This document shows, in pieces, positions 56,838-64,000 of a DNA stretch of 64,000 bases. This DNA comes from Phocaeicola vulgatus (lineage in GTDB: Bacteria; Bacteroidota; Bacteroidia; Bacteroidales; Tannerellaceae). The stretch is from contig CP091733.1 in assembly GCA_022009975.1 (NCBI GenBank), forward strand, positions 389,001 through 453,000, given 5' to 3'. The translations under genes were made by a program, and so were the position numbers. Each line of letters starts with the position of its first letter. Position 1 is the first letter of the stretch. Under the pieces are notes generated by a model. It was not told the DNA's origin and did not search any database. It was given only the letters and a program-made list of their open reading frames with translations.

Positions 56838-57227
56838 ATGGGAATTTCAAAAAAGGCTGAAATCTTACAGACAACCGAAAACTCGGAACCGACGGAAATT
56901 TTAAAGGCAAACGACTGTGCCAGAGCTTTAGCGAAGAACCTGACGGCAAGCAACAAACTTGCCGTGAAAGGCGAAGCCTTATTGAAAGCTATTGACAAAA
57001 CCGACATCCCTGACAAAATGCTGGAGGAAATCAAAAAGTACACTGCCGATTGCAAAAACGAAGTGGCGAAAATGCGGGCGGAACGCAAACCGATCACGGA
57101 CGTTTTGCTTGCAATCCGCAACAAATTCACGGCGGTGGAAAATGCAATCGACCCGCTAAACAAGTTGTCGGCTGCCTTTGGGCTGAATTCGGCTGTCTCC
57201 GATTTTTTAAGTTTCCCTTTTATTTAA
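56838..57227 (+). CDS. Helical protein of unknown function, possibly truncated
   Basis: A 129-residue protein from the ATG at 56838 (MGISKKAEILQTTENSEP). It is predicted mostly helical, with charged segments (KYTADCKNEVAKMRAERKP and VLLAIRNKFTAVENAIDPL). It resembles N-terminal helical parts of phage or mobile-element proteins that end in other domains. The last residues (SDFLSFPFI) look like an unrelated ending, so it may be a truncated gene. It sits next to bent DNA and microsatellites. No family was recognised. Confidence 0.45.
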   Translation: MGISKKAEILQTTENSEPTEILKANDCARALAKNLTASNKLAVKGEALLKAIDKTDIPDKMLEEIKKYTADCKNEVAKMRAERKPITDVLLAIRNKFTAVENAIDPLNKLSAAFGLNSAVSDFLSFPFI

Positions 57228-57474
57228 CCTGAGTTCGATGAAATATGTTGTTTGATTACTTTAAAGATACTAATTTTCTGCGATATATAGAAAATCCTTT
57301 GCCTTTTTAGCTATCATGTGAACCCTTCTTTTTAACTTGTGAAACTTAAAGACCCATTGGCAGAATTGAATATGCGTTAATTTTATTCCGTTAACGGGTA
57401 AATAAATTATTAAATACTTTGTTTTTTTCAGTTGAATCGTCTATTTTTTTGAGCGAAATTAACATTAATATATT
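57228..57474. other. AT-rich intergenic gap
   Basis: No supported gene. Contains T-rich tracts (57420-57427, 57443-57450) just before the membrane protein gene, which could hold its promoter. No conserved TAnnTTTG element was found. Confidence 0.4.
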
Positions 57475-58110
57475 ATGAATAGTTCTATTAGAGTATCAGA
57501 TGTATTCCAACCAAGTTGGAAATACACGAAGTCCCAAATTTGGATTTTAGCCGGATTGTATATTGGATATATAATCATAAGCTTTACACTTGGTATATTT
57601 GTATCGGCAGCTAATGGTTCAGTTGGCGGTGGTTTGTTAAGCGCATTGGTTAGTATGGTGTTGGCGGCAATGTTCTATTTGGGCTATTTCCAAAATATGT
57701 TCCAGACGATGGACGGGGAAGAGCCTCAGTTCTCTGCATATTTGCAAAGCCCACAAAAGATTATCAATGTAATTGTTGCCACTTTAGTTTACGGAATAGT
57801 CGTTTTGTTGGGAACTGTCCTGTTGATTATTCCTGGCATTTATGTAGCAATACGATTGCAGTTCTTTCTAATGTTTATCTTGGATGAAAATGCAGGAGCT
57901 ATCGAAGCAATGCGGAAGAGCTGGAGATTGACGCAAGGCAGGTTCGGTTTCTTGTTCCTTTTGGGGCTTACTCAAATTTTGATTACGATTATCGGACTCT
58001 GTCTTTTGGGAATCGGTTACTTCGTGGCAATACCTTTAATCATGATGATGGAATGTTATACTTACCGTTTGCTAAACAGTCCATTACTAAAGTTTCCCAC
58101 CCTCAAATAA
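57475..58110 (+). CDS. Polytopic membrane protein
   Basis: A 211-residue protein with about six hydrophobic helices (for example ILAGLYIGYIIISFTLGIFV, VIVATLVYGIVVLLGTVLLIIPGIYV, ITIIGLCLLGIGYFVAIPLIMMM). The middle motif LLIIPGIYVAIRLQFFLMFILDENAGAIEAMRKSW is the hallmark of the DUF975/glycerophosphodiester-membrane-domain-like family. Its function is unknown. It stands alone, with a 250-base gap after it that holds only a small hairpin near 58237-58258. Confidence 0.65.
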   Translation: MNSSIRVSDVFQPSWKYTKSQIWILAGLYIGYIIISFTLGIFVSAANGSVGGGLLSALVSMVLAAMFYLGYFQNMFQTMDGEEPQFSAYLQSPQKIINVIVATLVYGIVVLLGTVLLIIPGIYVAIRLQFFLMFILDENAGAIEAMRKSWRLTQGRFGFLFLLGLTQILITIIGLCLLGIGYFVAIPLIMMMECYTYRLLNSPLLKFPTLK

Positions 58111-58333
58111 TGGGCGTAAAATCAGTTTCTCAATAATGACCAAAGCGCTGGAGGCTAGGAAATCTGCATAGGAACATTTTTTATGTAAACGTTAAAAGCA
58201 CGTTCTTACAGGTGGTTATGAGGCTTGCTCTTTTCTGACCCTCTGAAAACAGAAGGGTGGAAAACTTTAGTCCATTAAAGGTGTCAACTGATGAATAAAG
58301 TTTTTTTGCATAGGAATTAAGCTCTTTTTGTTA

Positions 58334-58341
58334 TAATTTTG
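58334..58341 (+). promoter_or_regulatory. Promoter -7 element for the M23 peptidase gene
   Basis: TAATTTTG. It overlaps the GTG at 58339 that would extend the frame, supporting the ATG at 58363. Confidence 0.45.
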
Positions 58342-58362
58342 TCCGGAAAAATAATAGCTAAG

Positions 58363-59175
58363 ATGTTTTTCCGGACAAAACGTAACATTTATTTACTTCT
58401 TCTTGGATTTGCAGTCAATGTAACCATCATAGAAGCCATTTCTCTTAAAAAGTCAAAAACGATTCCGACTGTTTTGGCGGTCGATATCCGCTACCCTTCC
58501 AATGATGTTCCTTTACCAATCGTTGATTTCCCGACATTCCCTTATGACACCGAATTGGATTCGTTAGCTTCTCCCCGCAAAGCCATAACAACCCATTTTA
58601 CATCACGTGACATCAATCATGTGGGAGTGAAAGATCCGGAGCGTTTTAAGAACAGTTCAACTGAAATCATCGACTTGTCCATGATTCAAGAAAATGATTA
58701 CGCTTTCCCTTTGCCAGGAGCCAAAGTGATTTCCCCATATGGAGGAAGAAGGAAACATCACTCCGGATATGATATCAAGACTTGCCCGAACGACACGATA
58801 CTTGCAGCCTTTGACGGAGTCGTCCGTTTTGCCAAATCTTATGCTGCCTATGGAAATGTAATCGTCATTCGTCATTATAATGGGTTGGAAACGGTGTACA
58901 GCCATAATTCCAAGAATTTTGTCAAACCGGGTGATGTGGTTAAAGCCGGAACACCGATTGGATTAACAGGAAGGACAGGGCGGGCGACAACGGCTCATTT
59001 GCATTTTGAGGTGAGAATTGACGGCGTGCATTTCAATCCGAATTACGTGTTCAATTTCCAGCAGCGTAAATTGAGGAAGGAGTGCTTGATATGCAAGAAG
59101 GTAAATGGAAGGATAACGGTGAAGCCGGTGCTCTATTTGCCGAATTATCTTTTGGATAAAGAGAAGATGAAGTGA
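58363..59175 (+). CDS. M23-family metallopeptidase (LytM type)
   Basis: A 270-residue exported protein: an N-terminal hydrophobic anchor (YLLLLGFAVNVTIIEAI), a linker, then the M23 domain. Zinc ligands are visible as HHSGYDI and TAHLHFEVRIDG (HxH). Intervening GGRRKH, GVVRFAKSYAAYGN and TVYSHNSKNFVKPGDVVKAG fit the fold. The family cleaves peptidoglycan crosslinks. The C-terminal extension (LRKECLICKKVNG) is unusual in carrying a CxxC pair. Confidence 0.85.
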   Translation: MFFRTKRNIYLLLLGFAVNVTIIEAISLKKSKTIPTVLAVDIRYPSNDVPLPIVDFPTFPYDTELDSLASPRKAITTHFTSRDINHVGVKDPERFKNSSTEIIDLSMIQENDYAFPLPGAKVISPYGGRRKHHSGYDIKTCPNDTILAAFDGVVRFAKSYAAYGNVIVIRHYNGLETVYSHNSKNFVKPGDVVKAGTPIGLTGRTGRATTAHLHFEVRIDGVHFNPNYVFNFQQRKLRKECLICKKVNGRITVKPVLYLPNYLLDKEKMK

Positions 59176-59268
59176 TGTTTTTGGATAAATCCATTCCGCT
59201 TTATCGGGCAGGTATTATGTTCAAAAAAACAGGATAAAATATGCCGGGAAAAAGCCCGGGGAATTATT

Positions 59269-59302
59269 GGAAACGTCCGTTTTTTCAAAACGACGGTTGT
59301 TA
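59269..59302. repeat. Single diverged copy of family 2 repeat
   Basis: AAACGTCCGTTTTTTC followed by AAAACGACGGTTGTT is the reverse complement of the ACCGTCGTTTTGAAAAAACGGACGTTT type found at 56270 and 22844. Confidence 0.5.
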
Positions 59303-59306
59303 AAAA

Positions 59307-59382
59307 TGTGCCATAATCAACAAACCAAATGACAGAGGTCGTATTCCTGAGTCAATGCAATCGTTTGTAATCATGGCACACT
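59307..59382. repeat. Inverted-repeat family, copy G (no hairpin)
   Basis: ATGTGCCATAATCAACAAAC at the left and GTTTGTAATCATGGCACAC at the right are inverted repeats. The core has GACAGAGGTCGTATTCCTGAG, similar to the copy A core. GTGTCAT of the other copies has become GTGCCAT at both ends, so the pairing is kept. It lies between the M23 gene and the DUF4301 gene, which converge. Confidence 0.65.
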
Positions 59383-59406
59383 TCCTTTTATTATTATGAA
59401 TGCAAG

Positions 59407-60929
59407 TTATTGTTGATGCTCTTTACGAAGAAGGTCGTTTACCGTTTTTACGGGATTGAATGTTTCAATCGGAACTTCCACGAACACTGTATTCCAGTCG
59501 CTCATGGCACCGTTCCACAAACTGGTAATTCCAAAGCTTTTAACTCTTTTCCGTCCTTGCTCTTATAGGAGATGAACCCCGTGTTTTTGTCAACATAATC
59601 CGGCAAGTTGAATTTCTCGCCTTTGTAGTTTTTAAGGGCGCAAACCAAATCAACCGGATTGAAATGTGTTCCCTTGTCAAACAGGGCTTTCTTGGCAGGA
59701 TCATTCATGTCAATCTGCGAACTTTCTAATATTTGTAAAGAAACTGAGTCGTCCTGGTTTACGGCAAGGAACGGACCGCCGCCCGGTTCGCCAACATTCT
59801 TGACCATGCCGCATACACGCAAAGGTCGATTGAGTTTGCTCTTTATGTAAAGAACCAATTCGGCATCTTCCATGTATTTGATGTCTGATTTGCGAACGAA
59901 TAACTCGTCTTGCAAGAAATGGATCATTTCCTCGATTTGGGCATGGGAATATTTCCCGGTATCAATTAAATTCAAGTAGTTGAATATCCGTTCTTGTAAG
60001 GATACCAATACTCCGGCAATTAACTTCTTGTAAATGATAGTGGCAGACTTGAAGCTGTCAGGAACGACATTGTCGATGTTTTTGATGAAAACGACATCCG
60101 CATCCATATCGTTCAAATTCTCAATCAATGCCCCATGTCCACCCGGACGGAAGAACAGATTGCCTTCTTTGTCACGGAACGGTGTATTGTCCAAATTAAC
60201 CGCAATAGTGTCTGTGCTCGGCTTTTGAACAGAGAAAGAGATGTCGTAAGTTACTGAGAATTTATCTTCATAACAACTAACTTTCTCTTTAACCAACTCT
60301 TCAAACAGGGCTTTGTGTTCAGGAGAAACTGTAAAATGGATGTTCACTTTCCCGAAATTGTTCTTGGCATACATGGCACCTTCTGCTAAATGCTCTTCCA
60401 TTGCCGTACGGAATGTGTCCGGATAAGTGTGGAAAAGGAGCAAACCTTTAGGAAGGCTTCCATAATTCAATCCATGTTTTTCCAACAGGTTGGAAACCAC
60501 TTGCTTGTACTCTTTGCACGCCATCAGTGCAGGAATGTCTTTCCCCGTATTCTGCTCGCATTTTTTATTCAACGAAGAGTAGAATGCGAACTTCTGAATA
60601 TCGGCAAAAAACTTCTTCTCGAAATCTGTAGTGGGTATATCATACTCGGCAGACAGGAAGGAGAATAGATTCTTGAACATTCTGCTTGCTGCGCCGGAAG
60701 CAGGAACAAACTTCAAAATGCGTTTGTCTTTTGTCAAATAAGCATCCCAGTCCAAAAGATACTTTTTCTGTTTCTCTTGGGCAATAGCCATGATCCCTTT
60801 TTCAACAGAAGCGGAAGCTTCTATTTCCAGAAAGGGAAAACCCTTTTCAAAACAAGCTAATTGCTCGTTAATTTTCTCTTCAGAAATGCCTCTTTCTGCG
60901 ATTTGTGACAAGTCTTTTGCGTTTAACAT
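59407..60929 (-). CDS. DUF4301 protein (frameshifted near the 3' end)
   Basis: A 507-residue protein after repair. The DUF4301 family is common in Bacteroidetes, with motifs such as ASRMFKNLFSFLS, GLLLFHTYPDTFRTAMEEHL, RPGGHGALIENLNDMDADVVFIKNIDNVVPD and NVGEPGGGPF. A missing G near 59517-59525 cuts off the ending, which in the other frame reads LWNGAMSDWNTVFVEVP. The GGHGAL and GEPGGGPF loops suggest a nucleotide-sugar transferase-like fold. Function is not established. A promoter element is at 60968-60975. Confidence 0.82.
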
Positions 60930-60967
60930 AGTATGTCGTTTTATTTGATTAATTTATTTGCAATACG

Positions 60968-60975
60968 CAAATGTA
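60968..60975 (-). promoter_or_regulatory. Promoter -7 element for the DUF4301 gene
   Basis: TACATTTG on the minus strand, 39 bases before the start. The relA gene is divergent from here. Confidence 0.5.
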
Positions 60976-61041
60976 TAAAAAAATACTGTCAATAAAGTTG
61001 CTATAATTCAAAATAAAAAAAGATACTTTTACGATAGAATT

Positions 61042-63297
61042 ATGATGAAGTCCGGCATTGCGGGGCTCAAAATAAATAAAGTTATGGAGACACAACCTTT
61101 TTTTACAGAGGAGGAAAAGAGAGAATTCTTTTCTAAATACAGGGTGCTGCTGCGCCATCTGTATGGCCGTTTGGAGGAAGATGATTTGCCTAAAATCAAG
61201 CAATTGATGAAGCAGGTCGTTGCAAAGGAGTGTTATGGCAGAGACAGGAACGGAATCAATGGATTACTGAGGAATATTGACACAGCTTTGATTGCTACTA
61301 TTGAAATCGGGTTGAAACGCACTTCTGCTATTGCTCTGTTGCTTTATCGCCCGGTTTACAAGAAACTGATCTCGGAAGAAGAAGTCCGGGGTTTGTTTGG
61401 AGATGATGTGGTCTTGATGATACAACGATTATTGAAGACTTCTGATTTGTATGCCCGTAATACAGCTGTCAATTCTGAAAACTTCCACCATTTGCTCTTT
61501 TCGTTTGCCGAGGACGTGCGCGTTATTTTGATTATGATTGCGGACCGTCTTTGCTTGATGCGTATGGGCAAGAAGCTGACGGAAGATGACCGGATCCGGT
61601 TGGCTACGGAGGCGGCATATTTGTATGCTCCATTGGCGCATCGTTTGGGTTTGTATAAAATCAAGAGCGAATTAGAGGATTTGTCTTTGAAATATCTTGA
61701 CAGGAAGCAGTTTGATTTCATCAAACAAAAGTTGAATGAAACAAAACGATCCCGTGATGCTTATATTGCCCGCTTCATCGCGCCAATCAAAGAGAAGTTG
61801 GAAAAGGCTGGATTAAATTTTGAAATCAAAGGGCGTACAAAGTCCATCCATTCCATTAATAATAAATTGAAGAAACAGCAGGTTGACTTTGAGAATATTT
61901 ATGACCTGTTCGCTATCCGTGTCGTTTTGGATACGCCGTTGGAGAAAGAGCGTTCGGAATGTTGGCAGGTTTATTCAATCGTGACGGATATGTACCAACC
62001 GAACCCGAAGCGTCTGAAGGACTGGATTTCTATTCCTAAGTCGAACGGCTACGAAAGTTTGCATATTACGGTGATGGGACCTGATAGCAAGTGGGTGGAA
62101 GTGCAAATCCGTACGAAAAGAATGGATGAGATTGCCGAACGGGGATTGGCTGCCCATTGGCGTTACAAAGGAATCAAGGCGGAAAAGGGGCTGGATGAAT
62201 TTATGAACTCTGTCCGGGCTGCTTTGGAATCACCGGAAACGAATCCAATGGATTTGATGAAGAATTTCCGGATGGATTTGTATAAGGATGAGATTTATGT
62301 GTTTACCCCAACCGGGGAATTGATTAAGTTGCCAAAAGGTGCGACTGTCTTGGATTTTGCTTTTGCAATTCACACTCAATTGGGAAGCAAGTGCGTTTCG
62401 GCAAAGGTGAATGGGAAGAATGTCCCGATAAAATACGAACTGAACAACGGCGATTCCGTTTCTGTCATCACGGCTCCTTCGCAATATCCAAAGAGGGATT
62501 GGCTGAATATCGTGGTGACTTCGAAAGCCAAGTCCCGCATCAAACAAGCTTTGCGTGAAGAAGCGGCCAAGACTGCTAATTTTGCCCGTGAAATGTTGAT
62601 GAGGCGTATCAAGAATAGGAAGGTGGAAATGGATGAGCCTGCGTTGATGCGTTACATCAAGAAGAAAGGATACAAGACTGTCACTGATTTTTATCTGGAT
62701 CTGGGCGAAGAGAGGCTGGATGCCAACAGCGTGATTGATGAATATTTGGAGATCTTGAAGAAGGAAACGGAACAACCGGAACACTTGGCTTCAAGAAGTG
62801 CTGAAGAATTTGTCACCACTACTCCGGCTGAAGAGATAGCGACGAGCAAGGATGTATTGGTAATTGACAAGAACCTTACCGGCATCGAATATAAATTGGC
62901 GAAGTGCTGCAATCCAATCTATGGAGATGAAGTGTTTGGCTTTGTTTCTACGCAAGGGATCAAGATTCACCGCATGGATTGCCCGAACGCTCCTGAAATG
63001 TTCAGCCGGTTTGGTTACCGAATCATCCGTGCGAAATGGAGTGGGAAAGGAGACAATGGTTATGTTGTCACGTTACGTGTAGTCGGCAGGGACGACATTG
63101 CCATCGTAACCAATATTACTTCTGTCATTGGCAAAGAAAATGGCGTTTCCCTTCGTTCATTAAATATAAATTCAGTGGATGGCCTTTTCCAAGGAACCTT
63201 TACCGTATCGGTAAAAGATACGGCTGCTTTGACCCAACTGACGAAGAAGATAAGTTCCGTAAAAGGAGTTAAAAGCGTTGACCGTTTGAATACATGA
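61042..63297 (+). CDS. RelA-type (p)ppGpp synthetase with degenerate hydrolase domain
   Basis: A 751-residue RelA/SpoT homologue. The synthetase domain is clear (GRTKSIHSINNKLKK, SNGYESLHITVMG, WVEVQIRTKRMDEIAERGLAAHWRYK), followed by the TGS domain (YVFTPTGELIKLPKGATVLDFAFAIHTQLG) and a C-terminal ACT domain. The N-terminal region where bifunctional enzymes have the HD motif ALLHDVVED reads AIALLLYRPVYKKLI, so the hydrolase is probably inactive. The protein would then only make the alarmone under starvation. The frame also has Met codons at 61042 and 61084. Confidence 0.85.
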   Translation: MMKSGIAGLKINKVMETQPFFTEEEKREFFSKYRVLLRHLYGRLEEDDLPKIKQLMKQVVAKECYGRDRNGINGLLRNIDTALIATIEIGLKRTSAIALLLYRPVYKKLISEEEVRGLFGDDVVLMIQRLLKTSDLYARNTAVNSENFHHLLFSFAEDVRVILIMIADRLCLMRMGKKLTEDDRIRLATEAAYLYAPLAHRLGLYKIKSELEDLSLKYLDRKQFDFIKQKLNETKRSRDAYIARFIAPIKEKLEKAGLNFEIKGRTKSIHSINNKLKKQQVDFENIYDLFAIRVVLDTPLEKERSECWQVYSIVTDMYQPNPKRLKDWISIPKSNGYESLHITVMGPDSKWVEVQIRTKRMDEIAERGLAAHWRYKGIKAEKGLDEFMNSVRAALESPETNPMDLMKNFRMDLYKDEIYVFTPTGELIKLPKGATVLDFAFAIHTQLGSKCVSAKVNGKNVPIKYELNNGDSVSVITAPSQYPKRDWLNIVVTSKAKSRIKQALREEAAKTANFAREMLMRRIKNRKVEMDEPALMRYIKKKGYKTVTDFYLDLGEERLDANSVIDEYLEILKKETEQPEHLASRSAEEFVTTTPAEEIATSKDVLVIDKNLTGIEYKLAKCCNPIYGDEVFGFVSTQGIKIHRMDCPNAPEMFSRFGYRIIRAKWSGKGDNGYVVTLRVVGRDDIAIVTNITSVIGKENGVSLRSLNINSVDGLFQGTFTVSVKDTAALTQLTKKISSVKGVKSVDRLNT

Positions 63298-63333
63298 TGG
63301 ACAATGGATGATGTTTCTTCCTCAGTACCTTGC

Positions 63334-63398
63334 ATTTTGCTAATTCTGACATACCTTAAAGGGGCTGCATCAAAACTTTCGTTTTTGACACAGCCCCT
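63334..63398. repeat. Inverted-repeat family, copy H (right end plus hairpin)
   Basis: TTTTGCTAATTCTGACATAC, then the hairpin GGGGCTGCATCAAAAC / TTTTTGACACAGCCCC. It lies between converging relA and DUF1846 genes. The upstream GGTGCTT-type left end is not seen. Confidence 0.65.
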
Positions 63399-63454
63399 TG
63401 TCGTTTGTCGTTATATTGCCAGCCAAACTGTGGATTATTTGCCTTGCCGTATGA

Positions 63455-64000
63455 TTACGGTTTCTTCATCACAGGTTCGCATGTGAGGCTGATTCCTAAT
63501 TTCTTGAATATTTTATGGTCTACATCGCTAAGCATTACAGTGCAGTGGGCTTGGCAACCACGTAACTTAGGCAATTGCTCCAATGCTTTGCGGCAATTAT
63601 CATCGTTTTCGGAAAGGACAGACAGGGCGACAAGCACTTCGTCTGTATGCAGGCGAGGATTATGTCCTCCGAGATAGTTGATTTTAGTGTATTGGATTGG
63701 TTCGATCATCGATTGTGGAATCAACTTCAGCTCGTGGTCGATGCCAGCCAAATGTTTGGTTACATTGAGCAGCAAAGCAGCGCTACAACCTAATAATTCA
63801 CTGGAATGAGCACAGATAATAGTCCCGTCTTCCAACTCGATAGCCGAAGCGGTATGATTCGTCTCTTTCATGTATTGCTTGGCTGCAATGGTTACTTTAC
63901 GGTAGTCTGTTGTAATTTTGGCTTGGTTGAACAACATTTGGATTTTGTTGATTTCTGCCTCATTGCAAGCCCCCATTGCCATCTTGTTAGTGGCAGCATA
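63455..64000 (-). CDS. DUF1846-family protein, C-terminal part
   Basis: The frame runs off the right edge, leaving the last 181 residues. The YAATNKMAMGACNEAEINKIQML sequence, the EDGTIICAHSSELLGCSAALLLN block and the GGHNPRLHTDEVLVALSVLSEND region match the end of DUF1846 proteins, which are roughly 500 residues in full. Their role is not well established. The end (LTCEPVMKKP) is normal. The stop at 63455 lies 57 bases from the copy H hairpin. Confidence 0.8.
   Translation of the reverse strand, partial: YAATNKMAMGACNEAEINKIQMLFNQAKITTDYRKVTIAAKQYMKETNHTASAIELEDGTIICAHSSELLGCSAALLLNVTKHLAGIDHELKLIPQSMIEPIQYTKINYLGGHNPRLHTDEVLVALSVLSENDDNCRKALEQLPKLRGCQAHCTVMLSDVDHKIFKKLGISLTCEPVMKKP

Noticed and set aside
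56426..57163. A 245-codon minus-strand frame with repeated FYSILSYS sequence
   Set aside because: It is the antisense of the (TAGAA) microsatellite and of the 56838 gene, with no family likeness.

Overview
The window comes from a Bacteroidales genome, probably a gut-associated Bacteroides/Parabacteroides-type organism. The evidence is the Bat aerotolerance operon, HU-like proteins, LAB_N, DUF4301 and DUF6383 genes, T9SS-like C-terminal domains, an RND efflux operon of Bacteroidales layout, and repeated TAnnTTTG promoter elements. I cannot assign a species. DUF6383 and the general gene set lean towards Parabacteroides/Tannerellaceae, with low confidence.

Layout. 0-8 kb: sugar-nucleotide epimerase, MarC, PcrA/UvrD helicase, FtsY, RimO, an HU protein and an unusual HU-TM-LysM protein. 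8.2-17.5 kb: complete Bat operon (moxR, DUF58, batD-like, batA, batB, batC, batD, batE) and a PAP2 phosphatase. 17.6-21 kb: glycyl radical enzyme, best fit trans-4-hydroxyproline dehydratase, with its activase. 21-29 kb: AlbA-domain protein, ECF sigma factor, tRNA-Gly and tRNA-Tyr, ribH, TPR protein, recF, DciA-like protein, 5-FTHF cyclo-ligase, S41 protease, dCMP deaminase. 28.8-30.8 kb: a group II intron inserted in an intergenic repeat. 30.9-43 kb: M3 peptidase, DUF6383 surface protein, MscS channel, TPR protein, HAD hydrolase, nitroreductase, LepA, LpxA. 42-48 kb: tripartite RND efflux operon. 48.5-57.5 kb is accessory: a membrane-anchored winged-helix regulator paired with an outer-membrane beta-barrel, a LytTR/beta-barrel chimera, a secreted trypsin-like protease, a lipoprotein, a GC-rich HU-like module and several simple repeats. 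57.5-64 kb: membrane protein, M23 peptidase, DUF4301, RelA-type enzyme, partial DUF1846 protein.

Two window-wide signals stand out. First, about eight intergenic copies of a repeat recur. It has imperfect terminal inverted repeats (GTGTGTCAKAATTRGCAAA-like ends) and usually an abutting GGGGCTG...CAGCCCC hairpin. Most copies lie at gene 3' ends, and one is split by the group II intron. This is the best candidate here for an undescribed mobile or terminator-like element. Second, about 23 small indels, mostly one base in A or T runs, break 16 otherwise intact genes including housekeeping genes. Sequencing or assembly error is the simplest explanation, so the affected genes are annotated as whole genes with the shift positions given.
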